Part shown: positions 28,063 through 35,513 of the stretch, one piece after another | Layout: the number at the start of each line of letters is the position of its first letter | Numbering within the stretch: position 1 is the stretch's first letter | Assembly (NCBI RefSeq): GCF_000968685.2 | Contig: NZ_LAKD02000001.1 | Coordinates: 186,001-250,000, forward strand | Source: Streptomyces antioxidans | Lineage (GTDB): Bacteria; Actinomycetota; Actinomycetes; Streptomycetales; Streptomycetaceae | Direction of reading: 5' to 3' | Length of the DNA: 64,000 nt | Notes under the pieces: generated by a model | What the model was told of the DNA's origin: nothing | The model's database searches: none | What the model saw: only the letters and a program-made list of their open reading frames with translations | Program-made: the position numbers and the translations under genes

Positions 28063-29699
28063 CCGGGCCCGTGCCCGGCGGCGAAGCGGGGGCCCGGGGC
28101 GCCGCCGCCGCGGCCCGGCGGCCCGTCGTACTGATCGCCGAGGAGCTGTCGCCCACCGCGGTGGCCGCCCTCGGACCGGATGTGGAGGTGCGCGACCGCT
28201 CCGGTGCCGGACGGGACGCCCTGCTGCGGGAGTTGGCCGACGCCGACGCGGTGCTCGTCCGCGGCGCCACGCGGATCGACGCCGAGGCCCTGGCCGCCGC
28301 GCCCCGGCTCGAGGTGATCGCCACGGCCGGGGCGGGGGTGGGCGCCGTGGATGTGTCCGCCGCCACCGCCGCCGGGGTCATGGTGGTCAACGCGCCCACC
28401 GCGCACGCCGTGAGCGCGGCCGAGCTGGCCGTCGGGCTGCTGCTGGCCGTGGCGCGTGGCATCCCGCGCGCCGACGCGTCACCCCCGGTCGGGCACCCGC
28501 CGGGCGCCCGGCCCGCGGGGATGGAGCTGGCGGACAAGGTGCTGGGTCTGGTCGGCCTGGGGCCGGTCGGGTCGGCGGTGGCCCGGCGGATGCGCGCGTT
28601 CGCCATGGAGGTCATCGCCTACGACCCGGCGGCGGCCGCCGGCCACGCCGAGGCGGAGGGCGTGACGCTGGTCACGCTGGACGAGCTCCTGGTCCGCGCC
28701 GACTTGGTCTCGGTCCACCTCCCCGGGACCGCGGTCCACCGCGGGCTGCTGGGGTTCGAGGCGCTGCACCGGGTCAGGCCGGGGGTGCGCCTGGTGGACG
28801 TCACCGGTGGCGGCACGGTGGACCAGACCGAGCTGTACGCGGCGCTCAAGGAGGGCCGGGTCGCGGCGGCGGGGATCGAGGCCCCCGCCGACTCCCCGTT
28901 GGCCGAACTGGAGACCGTGGTGGTCACTTCGGAGCTGGCGGGGCACACCCCGGAGGCCGAAGAGCGGGCCGGAGTGTCGGCGGCGACGTCCGTGCGGCGC
29001 GTGCTCGGCGGTGAGGTGGTGCCGGAGGCGGTCAATGTGCGGGCCGGGGAGGTCCCCCGCGCGCTGTTGCCCTGGCTGCCGCTGACGGAGCGGCTGGCGG
29101 CGCTGGTCACCGCCGCCGCCGGAGGGCTGCCGACCCGGCTGGAGATCGTGGCGGGCGGCGGTCTCGCCCGGCACGAGGCGGCGGCGCCGGTACTCGCGGC
29201 GCTCGAACTCGCGGCCCTGAAGGGCACGCTGACCGGTGCGGGCCCCACCCGGCTCTCCTATGTGAACGCGCCCGCGCTGGCCGAAGAGCGCGGTGTGACG
29301 GCCGTGGCCACCGCCGCCCCCGAGCCCGGGGGCGGATCCTCGGTGGCGGTCCGCACCGCCCTCCCCGGTGGCGAGGACGTCTCGGTGACCGGGGACCTGA
29401 TGGAGCCCGGGGGCACCGTCAGGCTGGTGGAGATCTGTGGCCGGCCGCTGGACTTCCCGCTCGTCGGGGAGACGCTCTTCCTCCGCTGCCGGGACGCCGC
29501 GGGCGCGCTCGGCAGGCTCGGTGCGGCGCTCGGCCGGGGCGGGGTGCGCATCACCTCGATGCGGCTGGCCCGCACCGCACCGGGCGGCGGCGCGATCGTC
29601 GTGCTGGGCGTGGACCGGCCGGTTTCCCCCGACCTGCTGGCCGAGGCCGCGGACGCGGTCGGGGCGACGCACTGGTGGACGCTGAATGGCGGTGGATAA
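28059..29699 (+). CDS. SerA (phosphoglycerate dehydrogenase) paralogue with lost catalytic triad
   Basis: 546 residues, ATG 28059 (ATGA overlap with sbnA). The full SerA layout is kept: N-terminal substrate lobe, NAD loop LGLVGLGPVGSAVA, ASB domain (VNAPALAEERGVT) and a C-terminal ACT domain (FLRCRDAAGALGRLG). The catalytic positions are changed: RGG becomes GGG (DVTGGGTVDQ), the LDVFxxEP segment with the Glu is shortened and gone (AGIEAPADSPL), and TPHLGAST becomes TSELAGHT. It probably cannot oxidise phosphoglycerate, so it is either a pseudo-enzyme or has a new role. Its position suggests an original role in phosphoserine supply for SbnA. Confidence 0.9.
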   Translation: MTGPVPGGEAGARGAAAAARRPVVLIAEELSPTAVAALGPDVEVRDRSGAGRDALLRELADADAVLVRGATRIDAEALAAAPRLEVIATAGAGVGAVDVSAATAAGVMVVNAPTAHAVSAAELAVGLLLAVARGIPRADASPPVGHPPGARPAGMELADKVLGLVGLGPVGSAVARRMRAFAMEVIAYDPAAAAGHAEAEGVTLVTLDELLVRADLVSVHLPGTAVHRGLLGFEALHRVRPGVRLVDVTGGGTVDQTELYAALKEGRVAAAGIEAPADSPLAELETVVVTSELAGHTPEAEERAGVSAATSVRRVLGGEVVPEAVNVRAGEVPRALLPWLPLTERLAALVTAAAGGLPTRLEIVAGGGLARHEAAAPVLAALELAALKGTLTGAGPTRLSYVNAPALAEERGVTAVATAAPEPGGGSSVAVRTALPGGEDVSVTGDLMEPGGTVRLVEICGRPLDFPLVGETLFLRCRDAAGALGRLGAALGRGGVRITSMRLARTAPGGGAIVVLGVDRPVSPDLLAEAADAVGATHWWTLNGGG

Positions 29700-30239
29700 A
29701 AGGCCGCACATGAACGGTAGTACAGATTCCGTATCTCGCATTCCGCATCCGGCGGAAGCTGTGGAATTCGGGCCGCCGGGGGACTTTCGCCGACGGCGCT
29801 CCGATATCGCGCGGAGGGTGGCAGCAAGAGGACAGAGTGATGGCTGAAAGTAGCGTGACCGGTGCGCAGGGTGGTAGACGGATGGGAGGAGAGGGGGAAG
29901 TATCACGTGGGACGGGGAAGTTCCTGACAAAGGGGGCACCGGGTCGGGTAGTGGGGGCTGGTATTCCGGATAAGGAGACGCCTTTGTCCACTCCTTATCT
30001 TCTTGGATGCGTTGACGTGAGTGTGCCGCCCAAACTAACCTCGGCCGCGAAGTGCTTGTTAACGTGTATAGCGCTCCGCAGCTCTTCCGCCTCGCGGAAT
30101 CTGCTCGGATGTTCAGGCGATTCCCTTCCGGTTCGGCCCTGTTCGTCGGTAATAACTTTAAGGGTCAACGAACGCTGGGGCACTCCTGGTCGCTCGGCAT
30201 CCCGTGGGTCACGCTGTGCGTTTCGTTCGGGGAGTAGGC
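29700..30239. other. 540-bp intergenic region, less GC-rich, with an inverted repeat
   Basis: No convincing gene. Base composition is clearly less GC-rich than the neighbours, and the codon-position GC bias is lost. Contains GATAAGGAG (29969-29977) and its exact reverse complement CTCCTTATC (29991-29999), 13 bp apart, either a terminator for the long operon or an operator. It must also hold the promoter of the LuxR-type regulator gene at 30240. Confidence 0.6.
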
Positions 30240-31016
30240 ATGACAGGTCCAGCGAAGACATCCGATTCCGGGAGATCGGCCGACAGTGTGGAAGCGGCCC
30301 TGCTCAAGGCCCGCGAGCTGATCGAGTCGACGATGAGTCTGCACCGCCGTACCGCCCGGAACTCCGTCATCACACTGGAGCGCGACGAGGCCGCCGTCGC
30401 CAATGCCGTGGACGTACTGATCGGTCAGGCGAAGCGCAGTGTCAGCGTGGCGCTGCCGGACGGGGGAGAGCGCGCGAAGACCGTCGGCGCGGCCATGGAG
30501 CGGCTTTTCACGAGCGGCCGCAAGCGCGTACCGGCCCGTCTGCTGTGCACCTCCGAGTCGCTGCGCGAGTCCGCCGTGCGCTCCGCTGTCGAGCGTGGTG
30601 AGGCACAGGTGCAGGTGCGGGTGGCCGAGGCGCTAGCGGACACCCTGATCGTGGACGGCAGGGCCGCCATGGTCCGCTCCCGGGTGGAGAGCCGTGGCGA
30701 GGAGGTCGTCTCCGTCATCGAGGACCCCGCGCTGGTCCGGACGCTGGGCCTGCTGTTCGCGGGCGCTTGGGGGAGCGCCGTACCGCTGGCCGAGCACGAG
30801 TGGATCAGCAAGTGGTTACGGACCGAGTCCGTCCGGCGCATTCTCGAGCGGCTCTGTCAGGGATACACCGACGATGTGGCGGCCCGGGAGGTCGAGGTGT
30901 CACTGCGCACCTACCGGCGCCATGTCGCCGAGATCATGCGCGGCCTGGGGGCCAGTTCCCGGTTCCAAGCCGGGGTGCGGGCGGTCGAGCTGGGCTTGGT
31001 GCCAGCGGGCGACTGA
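30240..31016 (+). CDS. LuxR-type regulator with TrmB/PLD-like sensor domain (first of a pair)
   Basis: 258 residues, ATG 30240 behind GGGGAG. The C-terminal helix-turn-helix is LuxR-like: RILERLCQGYTDDVAAREVEVSLRTYRRHVAEIM (read across about residues 200-235), ending GASSRFQAGVRAVELG. The N-terminal 190 residues look like the TrmB/PLD-like sensor domain common in orphan Streptomyces regulators. One TTA codon (30816-30818, in KWLRTES) makes it a bldA target. It sits between the biosynthetic operon and its paralogue, so it is a likely cluster-situated activator. Confidence 0.9.
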   Translation: MTGPAKTSDSGRSADSVEAALLKARELIESTMSLHRRTARNSVITLERDEAAVANAVDVLIGQAKRSVSVALPDGGERAKTVGAAMERLFTSGRKRVPARLLCTSESLRESAVRSAVERGEAQVQVRVAEALADTLIVDGRAAMVRSRVESRGEEVVSVIEDPALVRTLGLLFAGAWGSAVPLAEHEWISKWLRTESVRRILERLCQGYTDDVAAREVEVSLRTYRRHVAEIMRGLGASSRFQAGVRAVELGLVPAGD

Positions 31017-31093
31017 GCCGCCGCCGGTCCGCAGGACAGTCAAAACGTGCGGCGGTCCATTCCGCCGGACGAACTCACACGGGGGTGAGTGGT

Positions 31094-31915
31094 GTGTCAT
31101 CCGTCATGTCCGACCGGACGTCCGGCACCGGTCGGTGCGACGTCAGTCTGGCTCCGGTCAGCGTCGGTGACGAGTTCGAGCAGGAACTCCTGGAAGTGAG
31201 CGCCTTATTGGCGTCCACCGTGGTGCGCCGCCGGGACCGGCTGCACCGGGATGTGCCGATCTCCGTCATCGACACCCAGCACATCGCCGTGGAAGCGGCG
31301 GCACGGCTGGTGACGGACGCCACCACGCACGTCGACATGGTGCTCGCGGCCGAGCACGGCTACTCGCGGGCCGTCTACCAGGCCCTCACCGAGCGGTTAT
31401 CGGCCGACGGCGGCGACCGCCTCGCGGTGCGGCTGCTGTGCACTCCGAGCACCCTCGACTGGCGCTTCGTCAAGGCGTTCGCGGCCGAGCCCGGGGTGGA
31501 GATCCGGGTGGCCAGGATTCCGGCGCTCGCCGCCGTCATCGCCGACGACGAACAGGCCCTGGTCTGCGCCGACTCATCGGTCGGCCGCCGCGCCTCGGCC
31601 ACCGGCTCGGCCGGCGTGATCCGTCCGCTGCTCGCCCTCTTCGACGGCGTCTGGCGGAACGCGGTGGTGGTGGCCGACCGTATCGATTTCGGGGACCAGA
31701 CCCGCACGGAAATCGCCCAGCAGATTCTGGAGCGGCTGCGCGCCGGGGTCACCGACGACGTCGCCGCACGTGAACTGGCCATGTCCGTGCGGACCTATCG
31801 CAGATATGTGGCCGATATCATGTCCCTGCTGGGGGCCACCTCGCGATTCCAGGCCGGTGTGCGCGCCGCTGAAATGGGGCTGCTGCTCTCCCGGTCACCC
31901 GCCCCCCGGCGATGA
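31094..31915 (+). CDS. LuxR-type regulator, paralogue of the preceding gene
   Basis: About 273 residues. The start is placed at GTG 31094, eight bases after GGGGG; GTG 31085 and ATG 31106 are alternatives. Same architecture and C-terminal HTH (QILERLRAGVTDDVAARELAMSVRTYRR region, then GATSRFQAGVRAAEMG), clearly a duplication of the upstream gene with a diverged sensor half. Two TTA codons (31205-31207 and 31397-31399) are present, a rarity that strongly suggests bldA control of the pathway. It probably acts with or against its neighbour at cluster promoters. Confidence 0.88.
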   Translation: MSSVMSDRTSGTGRCDVSLAPVSVGDEFEQELLEVSALLASTVVRRRDRLHRDVPISVIDTQHIAVEAAARLVTDATTHVDMVLAAEHGYSRAVYQALTERLSADGGDRLAVRLLCTPSTLDWRFVKAFAAEPGVEIRVARIPALAAVIADDEQALVCADSSVGRRASATGSAGVIRPLLALFDGVWRNAVVVADRIDFGDQTRTEIAQQILERLRAGVTDDVAARELAMSVRTYRRYVADIMSLLGATSRFQAGVRAAEMGLLLSRSPAPRR

Positions 31916-32075
31916 TGAATTGCGCGCGCCACCGGCGAACTCCGGATCGGTGGCAGCTTCATGAAGAGGCGTTGCGGGATGCCGAGGAACGCCGCTAGAC
32001 AAGAACAGGGGAATGCGGGGCCATCCGGCCCCTATGGTGAATCATGGATTCCCCTCACGGGGAGGAACAACAAGC

Positions 32076-32837
32076 ATGACCGTCGTCGGCATCGACAGCA
32101 GATGGTTCCGCAGGTACGGAACCGCGGGGACACCACACAGGCGGCTGATCTGCCTGCCCCACGCGGGGGGTTCCGCGAGCTTCTTCCACAACTGGGGGAC
32201 CGCCCTCACCGAGCCGGGGGCCGCCGGCGGGGTGGAGGTGCTGGCCACCCGCTACCCCGGCCGCCAGGAGCGGCTGGAGGAGCCGGCCCTGGACAGTGTC
32301 GAGGCCCTGGCCGATGAGATCACCGCGGCCCTGCTGCCGTTCGCCGACACGCCCCTCACCCTCTTCGGCCACAGCATGGGGGCGTCGATCGGCTACGAGG
32401 TGGCGCTGCGCCTGGAGAGCCGGCACGGCGTACGGCTCGACGCGCTCTTCGTGTCGAGCCGCAAGGCACCCCACGTGCTCACCCCCAAGGACACCTATCT
32501 CCGCGGTGACCAGGCCCTGCTGGACGAGGTCCGCGGGCTGGGCGGCACCGACGCCACGCTGCTGGACGACCCGGACCTGACGGAGCTCCTCCTGCCCGCG
32601 ATCCGCGCCGACTTCAAGGCCGTGGGCACCTACGGCCCCCGCGCCGCCACTCCGGTGAGCTGTCCCGTCCGCGCCCACGTGGGGGACCGCGACCCCGGGA
32701 TCACCGAGGACGACATGCGGGCTTGGGCCGCCGTGGCCCCGGCCGGCTTCGACCTCACGGTGCTGCCCGGAGACCACTTCTACCTGATCCAGCAGCGGGA
32801 CGTCCTGGTCCGCACGCTGGCCGCACACCTCGGTTGA
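32076..32837 (+). CDS. Type II thioesterase (second copy)
   Basis: 253 residues, ATG 32076 after GGAGG. RLICLPHAGGSASFF oxyanion region, LFGHSMGASIGYE nucleophile, GDRDPGITEDD acidic residue, LPGDHFYL histidine. It belongs to the canonical NRPS/PKS editing TEII group (LCLPHAGGS type) and is closer to that consensus than the copy at 12096-12872. It probably clears misacylated carrier domains of the peptide or polyketide machinery. Confidence 0.95.
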   Translation: MTVVGIDSRWFRRYGTAGTPHRRLICLPHAGGSASFFHNWGTALTEPGAAGGVEVLATRYPGRQERLEEPALDSVEALADEITAALLPFADTPLTLFGHSMGASIGYEVALRLESRHGVRLDALFVSSRKAPHVLTPKDTYLRGDQALLDEVRGLGGTDATLLDDPDLTELLLPAIRADFKAVGTYGPRAATPVSCPVRAHVGDRDPGITEDDMRAWAAVAPAGFDLTVLPGDHFYLIQQRDVLVRTLAAHLG

Positions 32838-32850
32838 GGAACTGACTGCC

Positions 32851-33585
32851 ATGGCCACCGCGACGGTATCCCCGCCCTTCCGGCCGGAAAGCGGAGTCGG
32901 CGTACTCGACAAGGCATCGATGCTGCTGGGGGTGTTGGAGGTGGGCCCGGCCAACTTGGCCACCCTCGTCTCCGTCACCGGTCTCAAGCGGCCCACCGTG
33001 CACCGCCTCGCGCTCGCCCTCGAGCGGCTGCGGCTGGTGGCCCGGGACTCCGACGGACGCTTCGCGCTCGGCCCGCGCCTCGGCGACATGGCCGTCGAGG
33101 CCCGCCACGACCGGCTGCTGCTCGCTGCCGAGACCGTGCTCCCTGAACTGCGCGACCGCACCGGCGCCAGCGCCCGGCTCTACCGGCGCCGCGGGCAGCT
33201 GCGGGTCTGCGTGGCCTCAGCCGAGACGCCCGCCGACGGCGACACCGTGCCGGTGGGCAGCGCCTTCCCCATGAAGTCCGGGGCGGTGGCCCAGGCGCTG
33301 CTCGCCTGGGACGAGCCAGAACTGCTCTGCGAGGGCCTGCGCGGGGCCCGGTTCAGCGCGGCGGTGCTCTCCGGGGTCCGCCGCCGCGGCTGGGCCCAGA
33401 GCGTCGGCGGCTGGGAGCCCGCCATGGCCACCGTGGCGGCCCCGGTCCGCGGCCCCGGCGGGCGGGTGGTCGCCGCCGTGTCGCTGTCCGGGCCGGTCAG
33501 CAGCGTGACCCGGCACGCCGGGCGGCAGTACGGGGCGAGGACGATCGACGCGGCCGTCCGGCTCGCCGAACTCTCCGGCGGGTGA
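32851..33585 (+). CDS. IclR-family regulator, NdgR-like
   Basis: 244 residues, ATG 32851. N-terminal winged helix (GVGVLDKASMLLGVLE, LVSVTGLKRPTVHRLALALERLRLVARD) and C-terminal effector domain (VPVGSAFPMKSGAVAQALLAW, LSGVRRRGWAQS, AAPVRGPGGRVVAAVSLSGP). The GVGVLDKA opening and RRRGWAQS block match NdgR/AreB, the core regulator of leucine and other amino acid genes; this looks like a pathway-linked paralogue. The gap to the TEII gene is only 13 bp, so they are co-transcribed. Confidence 0.92.
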   Translation: MATATVSPPFRPESGVGVLDKASMLLGVLEVGPANLATLVSVTGLKRPTVHRLALALERLRLVARDSDGRFALGPRLGDMAVEARHDRLLLAAETVLPELRDRTGASARLYRRRGQLRVCVASAETPADGDTVPVGSAFPMKSGAVAQALLAWDEPELLCEGLRGARFSAAVLSGVRRRGWAQSVGGWEPAMATVAAPVRGPGGRVVAAVSLSGPVSSVTRHAGRQYGARTIDAAVRLAELSGG

Positions 33586-33596
33586 CGGCCATTGCG

Positions 33597-33643
33597 CACA
33601 CCGCCCCGTACCCCCTGCCCGGCAGGGGGTACGGGGCGGTGTG
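33597..33643. terminator. Bidirectional terminator, 23-bp perfect inverted repeat
   Basis: Arms 33597-33619 and 33621-33643 are exact reverse complements around a single C (centre CTGCCCGGCAG). It begins 11 bp after the IclR stop. With the next hairpin it separates the cluster from the convergent gene at 33710. Confidence 0.9.
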
Positions 33644-33653
33644 ATGCCCTGAA

Positions 33654-33689
33654 CCGTCCGGCGGCCACCGCATGGTGGCCGCCGGACGG
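33654..33689. terminator. Second convergent terminator hairpin
   Basis: Perfect 16-bp stem (arms 33654-33669 and 33674-33689) with loop GCAT, 21 bp beyond the stop of the minus-strand gene at 33710. Likely terminates that gene. Confidence 0.85.
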
Positions 33690-33709
33690 ATGTCGCCGTG
33701 TGCGAGCGC

Positions 33710-34048
33710 TCAGCCGCAGCCACCCGCGTGGCCGCCGTCGAGGCTCGCCGCCATCACCGAGGTCTCGGCGCGCAGCGCGTCCAGGGTGTCGTTGTGCACG
33801 GCGTTGATGAAGGTGGCCACCAGACTCGCCCAGCGGGCGCTGGCGTCGGTCATCAGCGAATGGCCCGTCAGGGACCCGGCGTATTCCTCGCGGTTCGGCT
33901 CCAGGGCCAGCTCGCCGATCACCTCGGCGAACACGGCCGGATCGGTCAGATCGCGGCCCTCCAGGCTGACCATCTGGCTCAGCCCCCCCTGCTCCAGCCA
34001 GGTCGTGTAGTCACGTTCCATTCTGGCCAGAATCTCCGTCGTATTCAT
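33710..34048 (-). CDS. Small unrecognised protein with a Gly-His-Ala-Gly-Gly-Cys-Gly C-terminus
   Basis: 112 residues, ATG 34048 with GGGGAGGAAG upstream, a clearly good ribosome site. An acidic, helical-looking body (MNTTEILARMERDY..., SARWASLVATFINAVHNDT) ends in DGGHAGGCG with the only Cys of the protein. No homologous family is recognised and no signal peptide is seen. The Gly/Cys tail raises the possibility of a metal site or a modified precursor-type tail, but no modification enzyme is nearby. It may be co-transcribed with the gene at 34316. Confidence 0.75.
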   Translation of the reverse strand: MNTTEILARMERDYTTWLEQGGLSQMVSLEGRDLTDPAVFAEVIGELALEPNREEYAGSLTGHSLMTDASARWASLVATFINAVHNDTLDALRAETSVMAASLDGGHAGGCG

Positions 34049-34315
34049 TTCCAATGCTTCCTCCCCGGTTTTCGTGCGGACGCACACCTGGCGCCGCGGA
34101 ACCAGCATGGAATACCGCCCGTCAGAACCCTGTTCAGTTGGTGTGGGGCGCTGCGCACGGTAATGCTGGTCGTATTGTGCGGTCGGGAGCGGGCGGCGTG
34201 GTATCGAAATCGAATTCTTTACAGTGTGCTCGCGGCTGCTTTCCGCCCACTGATAGCCTCTGGCCGTCACCTGGCTCCCGTGTCAGCTGGGGCGCAGGAG
34301 AATGAAGCGCCCGGG

Positions 34316-34813
34316 TCATACCCGGGGAAAGCGGGACTGCAGGCCCCACACCACGGGGTTGTCGCCAAGCCCCTCGTTCAAATCGACGAGGTCGGCGATC
34401 AGATCGTGCAGGAAGTCGCGCGCCTCCCGGCGCAGCACCGCGTGGCTGACGGTCAGCGGGGCTTCCTCCAGCGGCACCCAGTCGGCGGTGATGTCCACCC
34501 ATCCGAAGCGGCGCTCGAAGAGCATCCGGTCCGTCGACTCGGTGAAGTCCAGCTCCGCGTGGACCGCCGTCGCGGAACGGCTGCCGCGCGGGTCCCGGTC
34601 GAGCCGTTCCACGATGTCGCACAGCGCCCAGGCGAAGTCGAGCACCGGCACCCATCCCCAGGCCGTGGACAGTTCGCGGTCCTTGTCCGTATCGGCGACA
34701 TAGACGTCCCCGCAGAACAGGTCGTACCGCAGGGTGCGCACATCCGCGGTCCGGTAGTCCGTCTGCGGGGGATCCGGGAAGCGGCGCGAAAGGGAGTAGC
34801 CCAGGTCGATCAC
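34316..34813 (-). CDS. Hypothetical protein
   Basis: 165 residues from GTG 34813; the frame is open further upstream, so the start is unsure. Soluble and acidic, rich in Asp/Trp/Phe (YDLFCGDVYVAD, GWGWVPVLDFAWALCDIVERLD, FGWVDITADWVPLEEAP). No recognised domain. It lies immediately downstream of the terminator of the metallo-hydrolase gene and 267 bp ahead of the small gene at 33710. Confidence 0.65.
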   Translation of the reverse strand: MIDLGYSLSRRFPDPPQTDYRTADVRTLRYDLFCGDVYVADTDKDRELSTAWGWVPVLDFAWALCDIVERLDRDPRGSRSATAVHAELDFTESTDRMLFERRFGWVDITADWVPLEEAPLTVSHAVLRREARDFLHDLIADLVDLNEGLGDNPVVWGLQSRFPRV

Positions 34814-34835
34814 ACGGCCGATGGTGTCATGGGGC

Positions 34836-34865
34836 GCGGGGCCGCCCGCCGGAGGGCGGCCCCGC
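34836..34865 (-). terminator. Terminator of the formaldehyde-oxidation gene pair
   Basis: Perfect 12-bp stem (GCGGGGCCGCCC with GGGCGGCCCCGC) and six-base loop, 9 bp beyond the minus-strand stop at 34875. Confidence 0.85.
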
Positions 34866-34874
34866 GCACACCGC

Positions 34875-35513
34875 TCAGTGCCCGCGCGCGGTCCACTCCT
34901 CCAGCTGCGGGGCCTCGTCCCCGACGGTCGTGGAGTCGCCGTGGCCGGTGCGGACCACCGTCTCCGGCGGCAGCGTCAGCAGCCGCTCCCGGATCGACTC
35001 GATGATCGTCGGGAAGGACGAGTACGAGCGCCCGGTGGCGCCCGGGCCGCCCTGGAACAGGGTGTCCCCGGAGAAGACCGTGGACAGCGCCGGTGCGTAC
35101 AGACAGACCGCGCCGGGGGAGTGGCCGGGGGTGTGCAGCACCCTCAGCTGCGTCCCTGCCACGTCGAGGACGTCACCGTCGGCCAGCGGCCGGTCCGGGG
35201 CGCGGTCCGGGTGGCGCATCCGCCACAGCACCTCGTCCTCCGGGTGGAGCAGGATCGGCGCGCCGGTGCGCTCGGCCAGCGCCGGGGCCGCGTCGATGTG
35301 GTCGTCATGGCCGTGGGTGGAGATGATGCCGAGCAGCCGTCGGCCCCCGACGGCGTCCGCGATGGCGTCGGCGTCATGCGCGGCGTCGATCACGTACACC
35401 TCGTGGTCGTCACCGACCAGCCACACATTGTTGTCCACCTCCCAGGTGCCGCCGTCCAGCGAGAAGGTGCCGGAGGTGACGAGGTGGTCGACGCGTACGG
35501 GCGGAGGGGTCAT
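34875..35513 (-). CDS. Metallo-beta-lactamase-fold hydrolase paired with the mycothiol dehydrogenase
   Basis: 212 residues. Zinc motif STHGHDDHID, then HTPGHSPGAV, FSGDTLFQGG and the final His in RTGHGDSTT define a glyoxalase II-like hydrolase. It overlaps the upstream dehydrogenase stop by one base (TGATG). In actinobacteria this pair handles formaldehyde: the dehydrogenase makes S-formylmycothiol and the hydrolase is thought to release formate. Cytoplasmic. Confidence 0.93.
   Translation of the reverse strand: MTPPPVRVDHLVTSGTFSLDGGTWEVDNNVWLVGDDHEVYVIDAAHDADAIADAVGGRRLLGIISTHGHDDHIDAAPALAERTGAPILLHPEDEVLWRMRHPDRAPDRPLADGDVLDVAGTQLRVLHTPGHSPGAVCLYAPALSTVFSGDTLFQGGPGATGRSYSSFPTIIESIRERLLTLPPETVVRTGHGDSTTVGDEAPQLEEWTARGH

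Noticed and set aside
33710..34813. Possible RiPP locus at the cluster edge
   Set aside because: The Cys-ended small protein has no leader-like processing site and no modifying enzyme or transporter beside it.
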